Source: Berkiella_A sp963976875 (lineage in GTDB: Bacteria > Pseudomonadota > Gammaproteobacteria > Berkiellales > Berkiellaceae). Taken from it: a stretch of 64,000 bases of DNA. Positions 45,019 to 53,690 of this stretch are shown piece after piece. The DNA is taken from positions 124,001-188,000 of the forward strand of contig CAXBML010000003.1 of the NCBI GenBank assembly GCA_963976875.1, in the 5' to 3' direction. The notes under the pieces were generated by a model that searched no databases, had not been told where the DNA came from, and saw nothing but the letters and a program-made list of their open reading frames with translations. The translations under genes were made by a program, and so were the position numbers. The stretch's first letter is position 1, and each line of letters opens with the position of its first letter.

Positions 45019-45609
45019 CTAAAAGCAACTCGCCATATCTTTAACTTCATTGGGGTCTGTATTTTCTTTTAAGACGTTCGCCCATACTTGCATCTGGTCA
45101 CCACGGCCAGATTCTTCTGATATCTTTTTCATGCTAAACTGAGCTGCTAGATTTCCTGCTAAGGCTAGCCCACCAATTTTTCCTTGCAAACAGCGATCAA
45201 AAGCCTGTTTAGCTGTGGAAGGATTGCCTGATTCTAAAACAGAGTAATGTAACACCAGCACACAATCTGCTGCAATTTGATTGACCGCATAAATATCTGG
45301 TAGCTGACACTTGGGGTCGCTTACTTTATTATTTAAAGCGGCTTTATAGCTATTGACGATATTCGCCGCCATATTAGGATTTTTGATATTGTTGTTTGGC
45401 CCTTGCAGGCTTTGTATTACACAGCTAGCCTCAATTCCATCGTTTGGTACACCACAAGATTCTAGAGCTGACATAAGTTGGCTGCGTGTTTCGGCATCAG
45501 CTTGGTGGGTTTTGACACTGGATAAGGTCTCGTTATAAAAAGCAGCTTGACATAAAGTTGAAAAACAAAGTAGTAAAGCAGCTGAAGTTAGGTTTTTAGT
45601 TATAGTCAT
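45019..45609 (-). CDS. Secreted hypothetical protein
   Basis: Unrecognised 196-residue exported protein. The signal peptide MTITKNLTSAALLLCFSTLC-QA precedes a helical, Cys-containing mature part. Six Cys (SCGVPND, ASCVIQ, PKCQL, ADCVL, DRCLQG and the final SCF) suggest disulfides, so a periplasmic or external location. It ends with a Cys-Phe pair. The gene is convergent with the OTU-like gene. Confidence 0.65.
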   Translation of the reverse strand: MTITKNLTSAALLLCFSTLCQAAFYNETLSSVKTHQADAETRSQLMSALESCGVPNDGIEASCVIQSLQGPNNNIKNPNMAANIVNSYKAALNNKVSDPKCQLPDIYAVNQIAADCVLVLHYSVLESGNPSTAKQAFDRCLQGKIGGLALAGNLAAQFSMKKISEESGRGDQMQVWANVLKENTDPNEVKDMASCF

Positions 45610-45778
45610 AATAAGCTTATTGCCTTAAGTTTTATTTTTAATTTATTCAAAGTTCATTAAATTATAATATAAATTATCATTACAGGCGTGAATATGACAG
45701 GTTATTTATTGATGAGTTAATCAACTTTGAATAGAATGAAATGGATTTTTTACTTTGACAAAACTTAGGGTTGTGTAA

Positions 45779-46441
45779 ATGAACAGGTGTAAATTTTTTA
45801 CTTGTATTTTAATTATTTTTTTCTCTCAAAGCATTTTTGCCTTGGCGGAACGTCATATAATCGTAATACGTTGTGCAGAAGCCAAGCATAATGTTGAAGG
45901 CACTTTTAATGCTGATCCTAGACAAATCAATTACAGAGTATCCAACTTAACAACACGGGGTAAGCAGCAGGCCAGCGCTGCTGCTGAGCGCTTAGCGATG
46001 CATGGGTTTGACAATAGAAATATTACTGCCGTTTATGTTTCGACTTTGCCTAGAGCAATGCAAACCGCAAGAGTGATGTCTGATTATGGTATTTTTAGCG
46101 CAGATAAAATTTATTCCGACACTCGCCTAAATAATGCTTTGGTTGGTAGCTTAGAAAGTAAGCCTCAAGCTGATTTGAAACAAGATCCTTGGCATTTTAG
46201 CCAGGAGACAACGCAAAAGTATGAGCTGGAAAGTAACCGGCAAGTGAGAAATAGAATGTTAGCGTTGTATGATGATATTGAGAAAAAACACCCCAAAGGT
46301 CATGTATTAGTGATTGGGCATGGCATGCCGGCCATGGAGCTTTTGCAGGAAATTGTTCAAGTAGAAGTCCGGCTTAAGCCCAGCGACGCCTATATTTTAC
46401 CGCTTATTGCGCGCAGCAGTGTCGGACGTAGCGTAAGCTAA
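45779..46441 (+). CDS. Periplasmic histidine-phosphatase-fold protein lacking the catalytic His
   Basis: Histidine phosphatase superfamily (branch 1) protein of 220 residues with a signal peptide (FFTCILIIFFSQSIFALA). In place of the catalytic RHGE motif it has IRCAEAKHN, so Cys 32 stands where the phosphate-accepting His should be and Ala follows. The rest of the fold is preserved: LTTRGKQQASAAAERL, YVSTLPRAMQTARVM, and the second His in VLVIGHGMPAMELL. It is either inactive, a binding protein, or uses altered chemistry. A single-base sequence error cannot explain it, because CGT-TGT-GCA differs from CGT-CAT-GGT at several positions. Confidence 0.85.
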   Translation: MNRCKFFTCILIIFFSQSIFALAERHIIVIRCAEAKHNVEGTFNADPRQINYRVSNLTTRGKQQASAAAERLAMHGFDNRNITAVYVSTLPRAMQTARVMSDYGIFSADKIYSDTRLNNALVGSLESKPQADLKQDPWHFSQETTQKYELESNRQVRNRMLALYDDIEKKHPKGHVLVIGHGMPAMELLQEIVQVEVRLKPSDAYILPLIARSSVGRSVS

Positions 46442-46464
46442 AGTATAAAAACTGTTTCAGGGGT

Positions 46465-46546
46465 GTTTATCGGCACAAGTTAGTTTTATAGATATTTTAA
46501 TGTAGATATTTGGCGCACTTGCTCCGATAAACGGCCTCTATTTTTT
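46465..46546 (+). terminator. Large stem-loop with T run
   Basis: GTTTATCGG (46465-46473) pairs with CCGATAAAC (46524-46532), extended inward by CAAG/CTTG, and is followed by a run of six T at about 46541-46546. It may terminate the phosphatase-like gene. The loop of about 40 bases is unusually long for a terminator. Confidence 0.5.
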
Positions 46547-46613
46547 GTAGTATTTAGTATAAAGTTCACCTTCAAAATTAGTATACCAATACGTGCAAAA
46601 AACAGGAATGACT

Positions 46614-47771
46614 ATGCCTTCGAACCCATCAACCATAGTGCAAGCAAGAAAGTATAAAGACGCATCAATAAAAAGTTACACAGATTACTTTGTTTCGTTT
46701 TGTGTTATGACTGAGGGTGCCAACCCAATGGGGCACAGTTGTATGCTCATTTCTCAGCTGGATCATCGGCAAGGTAAAACAGCCAGAGTAGAAGTGATCA
46801 GTGCGTTAGGTTTATACAGTCGGTATATGCCAATTTTAGGCTTTAAACCTTATGGCGTGGCAAAAATTAAGCTTGAAGATATGGCTTACATTGCTAACGC
46901 AAAAGGGTTGGTTCATGCAACGTATCAAATAAGCAAAAAAGATGTCGAGGTGCTACTGGATACTTTTTATCAAGATAAACTCAAAATTGAACAACACGAG
47001 GATTCAACTGATTTTAAATCGCCATCAGTACCGATGTTTAATGTTTTTAAAAAAAAGAATTGTAAAAAATATGTTTTAGAGTGCTTGAATCGTATCGGCA
47101 TTAATACAAGGCATTTAAGTAGTTTTATGGAGATTCCAATTCTAAACTCTTTAGAATCTATGGTTATTTTAGAAGAAGGTAATGGCAGTGAAAAGGCTTA
47201 TTATTGGGGATCGCCTATATCTTTTAAGGCAAAGAATGACAATGAAACTTGTCGATTAAATCATGATCTACAAGGAAAGTATGCCAGCCTGTATTATATA
47301 TGCTCTAGAATAAAAAAATTGCAGGCTATTATTCAATTACGCCAAGTCGAATTAGCCAGCTTAGGGAAAACAGTTTCCGAAATAAATAAAATTGAAGCTG
47401 ATCTACTAGCGCTCATGGGTGAGATTGAAAATCTTGCGGAATATCCTAAACTCATAACAAAGGAAAAGATCTTTACATTAAGTAGAAAGTTAACATACTG
47501 CATTGATGGTCATATTAAGAACTTAAGTATTAAACAGTTAGAGCCAAACCTGATTTGTGTTTTAACCGATGTTTTGCAAGAATTACTGTTATATATGAAA
47601 CAATTGTTTTGCCCGGCAGATAAGCGCAGTCAAGCAAAGCTTAATACCATGGATAGAGAAGTATTTGATAAAATTCAAACGACAGATGCTCAAATGAGGG
47701 AGCAAGATAAGGAAAGGAACTATGCACCTGACTTGCTACCAAACGACTCATATAGGCGCGCGACAGTCTAA
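46614..47771 (+). CDS. Unknown protein with permuted papain-like (LRAT/NlpC-type) features
   Basis: Unrecognised 385-residue protein. ATG 46614 has AGGA six bases upstream; GTG 46593 and ATG 46608 are alternatives. Within the first 175 residues, MGHSCMLISQL supplies a His followed by a strand. About 100 residues later FKKKNCKKYVLECLNRIGI resembles the NC-x-x-F/Y-V-x-x-x-L motif of circularly permuted papain-like hydrolases and LRAT proteins. The second half is helical (LIQLRQVELASLGKTVSE-like). No signal peptide. The 3' end overlaps the PP2C gene by 50 bases, so the pair is probably expressed together. Confidence 0.65.
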   Translation: MPSNPSTIVQARKYKDASIKSYTDYFVSFCVMTEGANPMGHSCMLISQLDHRQGKTARVEVISALGLYSRYMPILGFKPYGVAKIKLEDMAYIANAKGLVHATYQISKKDVEVLLDTFYQDKLKIEQHEDSTDFKSPSVPMFNVFKKKNCKKYVLECLNRIGINTRHLSSFMEIPILNSLESMVILEEGNGSEKAYYWGSPISFKAKNDNETCRLNHDLQGKYASLYYICSRIKKLQAIIQLRQVELASLGKTVSEINKIEADLLALMGEIENLAEYPKLITKEKIFTLSRKLTYCIDGHIKNLSIKQLEPNLICVLTDVLQELLLYMKQLFCPADKRSQAKLNTMDREVFDKIQTTDAQMREQDKERNYAPDLLPNDSYRRATV

Positions 47772-48468
47772 CCAAGATAGTTTTGGCTTTGATGCTCGAG
47801 ATAATTGGGGCTGTTTTGTTGTGGCTGATGGATTAGGGGGGCACTATCGTGGAGAAATAGCCTCTCAGTTTGTCACCCAATCCCTCATTAAACTTGCCCC
47901 AAAGTTTGCGAGCGCCATAGAAACAGACCCCATGCTGGGCATGAAAGATTTTGTATCACAGGCTATTAGCAAAGCACAAAAAGATATTATTAAAAAATAT
48001 CAAGAAGTGGATACTCAAACAACCATTGCTATTGCTTGGCTAAACCAAGATCACTTCATTGCAGCACATGTTGGCGACTCTAGAATATATAAATTAAACA
48101 AACAAGCGGTCATTTGGCGCACGCCAGACCACACCCAAGTACAAGCTCTATTTGAACAGGGAAAAATTACTGAGGCAGTATTCTCTACCCACCCTTTGCA
48201 GAACCAACTACTCAGATCGATTTGCACATATGAGCCCCCGGAAGTTGATATTGTCGTACAACCCCCACTTGCTAGCAATGAATCGCTAGTACTATGCACC
48301 GATGGTTTTTGGTCTGGTTGTGAGCCGGAAGATTTCATAAAACTTTCTAGAAATCATGGTTCTACAGAGAAAAAAGTGTCAGATTTAATCGATAGAATTC
48401 TTAAGCAGCAGGGCGAAGACTGTGATAATATTACGGTTCAAGTTGTGAAAAGCCTGCCCACCCTTTAA
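47722..48468 (+). CDS. PP2C-type serine/threonine phosphatase
   Basis: Soluble PPM/PP2C phosphatase of 248 residues. All metal-binding motifs are present: SNQDSFGFD, FVVADGLGGHYRGE, AHVGDSRIYKL, RTPDHTQVQALFEQGKI, LCTDGFWSG and CDNITVQVV. GGAAAGGA precedes the ATG, which lies inside the preceding gene. Bacterial PP2C enzymes usually oppose Hanks-type kinases; the only kinase in the window is the 780-residue one about 5 kb upstream. It could act inside the bacterium or, if secreted, in the host. Confidence 0.92.
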   Translation: MHLTCYQTTHIGARQSNQDSFGFDARDNWGCFVVADGLGGHYRGEIASQFVTQSLIKLAPKFASAIETDPMLGMKDFVSQAISKAQKDIIKKYQEVDTQTTIAIAWLNQDHFIAAHVGDSRIYKLNKQAVIWRTPDHTQVQALFEQGKITEAVFSTHPLQNQLLRSICTYEPPEVDIVVQPPLASNESLVLCTDGFWSGCEPEDFIKLSRNHGSTEKKVSDLIDRILKQQGEDCDNITVQVVKSLPTL

Positions 48469-48650
48469 TACTTCACTTTACTCTTCTAGTTTTAGTCGTT
48501 TGATTAGTTTGTTTTTATGTTAATAGGCTGAGCTTTTTGGTTAGTATTTGCTGCAAATACATAAAAATTGACAGTATCTTAAGCAAGAGGTATATTCATT
48601 CTGGTTAGAACACTGGCTACTTTATATTTTTACTTAGGGGGACACACTGA

Positions 48651-49982
48651 ATGTCCATTTATGGGGCTGATTTGCAAGAGGCCAAAAAGCCATTTTCAAC
48701 TGAGCAAATTAATCATTTTTTGCGTTTTTGTATTCAATATGCAGACTTTACTCAGGAAGGGCTACTGCGTAAGGATGGTCCTGACACGTTAATTCAGCAT
48801 TGGCACGATAACGTGTTGCCTCTACTAGCTCAAAAAGATGTCACGATGGAGTATTTGGCAGAAAAATTTTTAAAGGTGGAAGCTGACGTTGCTTCTGCTG
48901 ATTTAATAAGCTCAGCATCCTCTTCTAGAAGTGCCGCAAGCTCAGGGAAAAACGATAATACAATCCACCGCACACTCTTACAAGTATTTAAGCAGTTAAC
49001 GTCAAGGCATACTCTGTTTTTAGAAAATGAAAGTGGCCAAATATTACAAAGACACTTTCTGAGACAGTTACAAAATTATTTTTGGCCAATGTTGTTGTAT
49101 ATGGATGAAAAATTTTCAGATACAGAATGTGTGCGTGAAAAAAAAGATGAATATTACAATATAAATGCAATAGAGCTATTTAAAGAAAGTATCGCTTTTT
49201 TATTATGCACTGGGCACATTGACTTAGCCGAGACCTTTCATAATATATTATATATTGGGTATTTGTGTCATTGCGGCAATAAAATTGCTAATACACCATT
49301 TGTGGTGGGTAAACTGATAGCCCCTTCTTTGCTTTTTAAGTCGTTTGATATAGCTGGTAAAATACTACCTGACGAGAATTTTTGGGGTAAAAAAGAAGTG
49401 ACTGTGTGTGCGGAAATGATCTCAGCTGCAATCACATCAACGTGGTTTCAAGTGCCATTTTCCGAGCAAAAATTTGCATATAGATCAGATATGACACTAG
49501 AGAGTTTAACTGAGAGTGGAATCTCTTTAGAGCGAGTGGCTCACTCAAGGGCGAAGCGCCGTTGTTCAGATGCCCAAGAGCAAGTTGTCCGGGTAGAAAA
49601 TCCACTATATGCTCGAAACAGTAGTGCGCACGGTAGCCTTATTTCAAAAATGCGCGCTTTAGATTTAGACAAAGTGACAGTAAGTGCTGAACTTAAGCTT
49701 AAAGGTACGCACTCTCCAACGCCGAGTGTCTCTAGCAGCGCATCAGATTCCGAGCCTGAATATACTGGTGTTGGAATAGGTTGTGCCTCCGATTCAAAGT
49801 CTCTCTATGTGCCTGTATTGCCACTAGAACTTTTAGGCGAGATGCCGTTACCATCTCCAATCTTAAGACTGAGAAATGTTCAAGGGGAGGGGAAAGGTTC
49901 GGATTCTGACATTGACTCAAAATCCGATGAGATTTATAAAGATAAAAAGGAGAAAAAAGTCCGCTTTTGGCGTAAAAAATAA
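48651..49982 (+). CDS. Hypothetical protein with Ser-rich tail
   Basis: Unrecognised 443-residue protein, no signal peptide or clear membrane segment. Residues about 1-270 are helical and appear folded. Residues about 285-443 are low in complexity, rich in Ser, Pro and Asp (THSPTPSVSSSASDSEPEYT), and end with a basic cluster KEKKVRFWRKK. GGGGG lies about ten bases before the ATG. The phospho-acceptor-rich, basic-ended tail is reminiscent of translocated substrates, but no homology is claimed. Confidence 0.7.
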   Translation: MSIYGADLQEAKKPFSTEQINHFLRFCIQYADFTQEGLLRKDGPDTLIQHWHDNVLPLLAQKDVTMEYLAEKFLKVEADVASADLISSASSSRSAASSGKNDNTIHRTLLQVFKQLTSRHTLFLENESGQILQRHFLRQLQNYFWPMLLYMDEKFSDTECVREKKDEYYNINAIELFKESIAFLLCTGHIDLAETFHNILYIGYLCHCGNKIANTPFVVGKLIAPSLLFKSFDIAGKILPDENFWGKKEVTVCAEMISAAITSTWFQVPFSEQKFAYRSDMTLESLTESGISLERVAHSRAKRRCSDAQEQVVRVENPLYARNSSAHGSLISKMRALDLDKVTVSAELKLKGTHSPTPSVSSSASDSEPEYTGVGIGCASDSKSLYVPVLPLELLGEMPLPSPILRLRNVQGEGKGSDSDIDSKSDEIYKDKKEKKVRFWRKK

Positions 49983-50043
49983 AAGATAGTTATGTAATAT
50001 TCATCAGAGCGGTATTTTTATTAAACTGGAATACTAGAGATAG

Positions 50044-50080
50044 ACCGCAGTTGCATTTCTTACAGGTGACAAACTGCGGT
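50044..50080. terminator. Stem-loop between convergent genes
   Basis: ACCGCAGTT (50044-50052) pairs with AACTGCGGT (50072-50080) around a 19-base loop, between the 443-residue gene and the minus-strand aminotransferase. It may serve as a bidirectional terminator although T runs are weak. Confidence 0.4.
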
Positions 50081-50127
50081 GCGTAGGTTGTATATGGTGC
50101 TGAGAGTGATTAATTCGCCCAAAATGC

Positions 50128-51261
50128 TTACGATTGTTTTATCACATGATTTACTTGCTCGATAATAAAGTGTACTTGTTCATCGCTCAAATAAGGGTGC
50201 ATAGGTAAGCTAATCACTTCGTGGCTGAGCTTCTCAGAGATGGTTAATTTTTCTTGTGCTCGGGGGAATGCCTCATAAGCAGGCTGTAAGTGCATAGGGG
50301 TACGATAATACACGCCATAGGGGACTTGTTTGTCTTTCAAATGCGCTTCAAGCAAATCGCGTTGTTTGGGCTGGCACACAATAGTGTATAGTGCCCATGC
50401 AGATTGGTAGCCTTTAGGGACGACGGGTGTTTTGACTGAGCCGTGTAAACCTTCTTGATATAAACTCGCAATATGTTGGCGTTTTTTCCATTCGTCATCG
50501 AAAATTTTAAGTTTTTCAATTAGAACTGCAGCTTGCATTGAATCTAAGCGGCTATTAAGGCCTATATATTGATAATCATATCGGAAACCACAAGCGCCAT
50601 GGACCCTTAATGCTTTTAGACGTTCGGCTATTTCTAAATCTTGTGTCATGATGCCGCCACCGTCACCATAGCATCCTAATGGTTTGGCAGGGAAAAAGCT
50701 GGTTGCGGTCATACTGGCTAATGTGCCAACTTTAGCGTCATTAATTTTACCACCAAAGCTTTGGGCACTATCGGCGATGAGCAACATATTATGTGCGTCT
50801 GCTAATTCCTGAAGTGCTGGGTAATTTGCAGGTAGACCAAATAAATCAACCGCCATAATGCATTTGGGTTTGAGGCCAAGCTTTTTACTGTGTTGAACAG
50901 CTTGCTCCAAGCTGATTAAGTCAATATTAAAAGTCTCGGGACAGATGTCGACGAAAAAGGGGGTTGCCTGTGTATAGGGAACAACTTCGGCAGTCGCCGC
51001 AAAGGTAAACGTCGGTACAAATACAGCATCGCCCTTGCCGACATTATTGGCAAGTAAAAGCAGCTTTAAAGCATCAGTACCATTGGCACAGCTGACAACG
51101 GCTTTGGCTTCAGTGTATTCTTTTAATGCTGTTTCAAAGGCTTGGACCTCTGGGCCTAAAATATATTGCCCGTGCTCTAGTACTTTTTGTAGTGCTAGGT
51201 TGATGTTGTCTGCAATAGGCTTTTGTTGGCTTTTAAGGTCAATGAATTGAATTTTATCCAT
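50128..51261 (-). CDS. DegT/DnrJ/EryC1-family sugar aminotransferase (WbpE-like)
   Basis: PLP-dependent aminotransferase that installs an amino group on a keto-nucleotide-sugar. The 377 residues contain FVPTFTFAATAEVVPYTQAT, LIADSAQSFGG, and SFFPAKPLGCYGDGGGIMTQ with the PLP-binding Lys (about residue 186), then GLNSRLDSMQAAVLI. The C-terminal half carries YYRTPMHLQPAYE. The next gene upstream is a WbpB-like oxidoreductase, so together they fit the di-N-acetylated glucuronate pathway of O-antigen or glycan synthesis. The acetyltransferase partner WbpD is not in the window. Confidence 0.9.
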   Translation of the reverse strand: MDKIQFIDLKSQQKPIADNINLALQKVLEHGQYILGPEVQAFETALKEYTEAKAVVSCANGTDALKLLLLANNVGKGDAVFVPTFTFAATAEVVPYTQATPFFVDICPETFNIDLISLEQAVQHSKKLGLKPKCIMAVDLFGLPANYPALQELADAHNMLLIADSAQSFGGKINDAKVGTLASMTATSFFPAKPLGCYGDGGGIMTQDLEIAERLKALRVHGACGFRYDYQYIGLNSRLDSMQAAVLIEKLKIFDDEWKKRQHIASLYQEGLHGSVKTPVVPKGYQSAWALYTIVCQPKQRDLLEAHLKDKQVPYGVYYRTPMHLQPAYEAFPRAQEKLTISEKLSHEVISLPMHPYLSDEQVHFIIEQVNHVIKQS

Positions 51262-51315
51262 GGGGTTACACCTTATTTTACTTAACTACTGTAAGATTGT
51301 CTCACGCTATAGGCT

Positions 51316-52431
51316 TTAATCTATTGGGGCTGCCGATTTTGCAAAAGGGTGCTCCAACCCTTCCAATGCTTTGTTGACGTGCTCACGAATACTATCGTGG
51401 AGTTTGTCATTTTGATCGTGTGTTGGTGGCTCAGGTGCCAATTTCACCGTTTGGTGAGTCTCTATAGACTGAATGGCAGCATTTAAGATACGCATAACCT
51501 GGAGTCCTTCGTAGGCATCCGTAATGGGCGTTTTATGCTTAGCAATACAATCCACAAAGTGTTGGCATTCGTTTAACAAAGGCTCTTGAGGGGACAAAGC
51601 AATAGTCTGTGGCTTTGGATCGCAAGGTTGTGGTTGACCGTCTATCCATTCTACGGGATAAGGGTATAGCTTAAGTTTTTCTGACCAATCAGCACAATCG
51701 TCAAAAATGGCCATCGCCTTTTCACCCACAACCACTAACTTTTGTTCTTTGAAAGGATGTAGCCAGGAAACAAATATATGTGCCTGTACACCACTTGGAA
51801 AATTTAAATGGGTGCTGGTAATATCGGCAACCGTATGTTCCAAGAAATTTGAGCCCATGGCGGAAACATGCTCGGGCATTTCTTTGGTCAAAGATAAAAT
51901 CATAGAAACGTCATGTGGGGCATAATCCCACCAGATATTTTCTTCGGTTCTAAATTTGCCCAGGTTAAGCCTATTGGAACAGATGTATTGTAGCTTGCCT
52001 AAGGTGCCGTTATTATTTAGTTGCTTTAGGGCATTAAAAGCCAGATGGTACTGGAGTAGATGTCCAACCATTAAAATGCAGTCATTTTCCTTTGCTAACT
52101 TATAAAGTTCGCATGCATTATCTATTGCGAGTGCAAGTGGTTTTTCAACGAAGGTATTTTTGCCGGCAATAAGACAGCGTCGAGTATATTCATAATGTGT
52201 AGCAGAAGGCGAAGCAACTAACACACCACTGATAGTTTGGTCTTTAATTATTTCATCAAAGCTTAAATGTGGTACTTCAAATGTTTGGCTAAACTCTTTT
52301 GCGCGTTCTATGGACTTGTCACAGATTGAGTGCAAGTTGCCCATTTTATGCAAAACGCGGATAAGGTTTTTGCCCCAGTTACCACAGCCAACAACTGCTA
52401 TTTTGATATCTTTATTTGATTCAGCCAACAA
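51316..52431 (-). CDS. Gfo/Idh/MocA-family oxidoreductase (WbpB-like)
   Basis: NAD-dependent sugar oxidoreductase of 371 residues. The Rossmann fingerprint is KIAVVGCGNWGKNLIRVLHK at the N-terminus, and GVLVASPSATHYEYTRRCL and KNTFVEKPLAL (the conserved EKP) follow. The C-terminal domain has the WWDYAPHDVSMILSL region with the catalytic His. The first gene of a two-gene minus-strand unit, 54 bases before the aminotransferase. With it, oxidation then amination of a UDP-sugar is likely. Confidence 0.88.
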   Translation of the reverse strand: MLAESNKDIKIAVVGCGNWGKNLIRVLHKMGNLHSICDKSIERAKEFSQTFEVPHLSFDEIIKDQTISGVLVASPSATHYEYTRRCLIAGKNTFVEKPLALAIDNACELYKLAKENDCILMVGHLLQYHLAFNALKQLNNNGTLGKLQYICSNRLNLGKFRTEENIWWDYAPHDVSMILSLTKEMPEHVSAMGSNFLEHTVADITSTHLNFPSGVQAHIFVSWLHPFKEQKLVVVGEKAMAIFDDCADWSEKLKLYPYPVEWIDGQPQPCDPKPQTIALSPQEPLLNECQHFVDCIAKHKTPITDAYEGLQVMRILNAAIQSIETHQTVKLAPEPPTHDQNDKLHDSIREHVNKALEGLEHPFAKSAAPID

Positions 52432-52698
52432 AATTAAACCTTATTTAAACTGCTTTTTCTTCTTAAAAATACACCATGAGAAAAGCTCTGAGCTTAGAGA
52501 TGCATGTATATAAGAGAGTATTTTATATGAGAGTTATACAAGAAGTCTGAATTCTAGCAAATTTAGACCTACTAACTCAAATTTATTCGAGCGTTATTTA
52601 CGGTAGATGATACGTTTAATTGCAATAAAATCCTACCAAACGCAAAAAAAAAATGGCATTACAGGCAGTTGTTCAACTAATTGTGAAAAGGTGAGACG
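52432..52698. other. Intergenic region, no gene recognised
   Basis: AT-rich spacer upstream of the WbpB-like gene, which must contain its promoter on the minus strand. I see no RNA gene or repeat in it. Confidence 0.4.
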
Positions 52699-52731
52699 TG
52701 CCCTCTCAAACACAGAGCTCAAGAGGGGGCA
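52699..52731 (-). terminator. Stem-loop downstream of the Tyr-rich peptide gene
   Basis: TGCCCTCT (52699-52706) pairs with AGAGGGGGCA (52722-52731) with a two-base bulge, 35 bases after the peptide stop on the minus strand. A short pyrimidine stretch follows. Confidence 0.5.
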
Positions 52732-52765
52732 TTGAATATTGAAGCTTAAAACACGGCTGGGTGGA

Positions 52766-53014
52766 TTAGAAACAACCCCATTCGTCACAGATAACCACAT
52801 CATAGTAACCATAATCATAGTAACCATAATCATAGTAACCATAATAACCACCACCATAGTATGGATATGGATCATAAACAACGGGGGCATAGTAATAAGG
52901 TGATGATAACGCGCCTAGCAAAGCGGCTGTTGTTACGATCGCCGTGGTTGCCGCAAGAACTTCAACTGAGCCACCTGAAACGGCTTTTGCTTCTAGCATG
53001 GATAATGATTTCAT
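52766..53014 (-). CDS. Tyr/Gly-rich peptide with double-glycine leader
   Basis: Unrecognised 82-residue peptide. AGGA lies before the ATG at 53014. The first 15 residues, MKSLSMLEAKAVSGG, have the form of a double-glycine leader (L-S-x-x-E-x-x-x-V-S-GG) as in class II bacteriocins and microcins cleaved by C39-peptidase ABC exporters. The mature part begins with a hydrophobic Ala/Thr-rich stretch (VLAATTAIVTTAALLGAL). A Tyr-rich repeat region (YYGYYDYGYYDYGYYD) follows, and the peptide ends VICDEWGCF with two Cys. No exporter or immunity gene is adjacent. It may be a bacteriocin-like, surface or adhesive peptide. Confidence 0.7.
   Translation of the reverse strand: MKSLSMLEAKAVSGGSVEVLAATTAIVTTAALLGALSSPYYYAPVVYDPYPYYGGGYYGYYDYGYYDYGYYDVVICDEWGCF
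52795..52862 (-). repeat. Short tandem repeats encoding Tyr-rich region
   Basis: Units of the form ATAATCATAGTAACC recur every 15-18 bases, coding YDYGY on the minus strand. They lie within the double-glycine peptide gene. Confidence 0.7.
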
Positions 53015-53174
53015 TATAAATCCTAATTTTTTTGGTTACTTCAAGAATGAGTACAATAACAAAAAGTCGAATGAGCTCAAATACAAATGCCGTCTAAACC
53101 GACAGACGGGAGGTGCTAATGGACAAAGGGGACTCATAAAGAGATAGTCGGCTTTGTAACTTGATGCTCTGTTG

Positions 53175-53690
53175 CCCATTTATCTTGGCTGTCCCGAATT
53201 ATCTTGGCTGTCCCGAATTATCTTGGCTGCCCCGAATTATTTTGGCTGTCCCGATTATTTTGGCTATCCGGAATTATCTTGGCTGTCCCAATTATCTTTG
53301 GCTGTCCCAATTATCTTTGGCTGTCCCAATTATCTTTGGCTGTCCCAATTATCTTGGCTGTCCCAATTATCTTGGCTGTCCCGAATTATCTTGGCTGTCC
53401 CGAATTATCTTGGCTGTCCCGAATTACCTTGGCTGTCCCGATTATCTTGGCTGTCCCGATTATCTTGGCTGTCCCGAATTATCTTGGCTGCCCCATTTAT
53501 CTTGGCTGTCCCGAATTATCTTGGCTGTCCCGAATTATCTTGGGTGTCCCGAATTATCTTGGCTGTCCCGATCATCTTGGCTGTCCTAATTATCTGGTTG
53601 TTCCAATTATCTTCTAACTTAATTATATTTTTTCAATTATCTTTGAGAGTCCTGGATTATCTTAGCTGTTCCCATTATTTTTATGCCAAT
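53175..53690 (+). repeat. Minisatellite of 18-19 bp units
   Basis: About 23 recognisable units of the form CCCGAATTATCTTGGCTGT run from 53175 to about 53603, then decay into weaker copies to about 53690. Variants fall into sub-blocks (CCCGAATT, CCCGATT, CCCAATT, CCCATTT). All three forward frames are open through the array because the unit has no stop codon on this strand. The period is mostly 18 or 19 bases with no ribosome site, so coding is unlikely. It lies between the Tyr-rich peptide gene and the histone-like gene. Confidence 0.92.

Noticed and set aside
46614..46700. TTCGAACCC near the start of the papain-like gene as a tRNA T-loop
   Set aside because: No acceptor or anticodon stem pairs around it; it is coding sequence.
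52633..52890. Minus-strand open frame rich in Met/Val/Ile (MVTMIMVTMIMV)
   Set aside because: It overlaps the double-glycine peptide gene in another frame and reflects the same short DNA repeat.
52795..53690. Possible CRISPR array in the repeat-rich region
   Set aside because: The units are contiguous with no unique spacers and no cas genes nearby; this is a minisatellite and a coding repeat.
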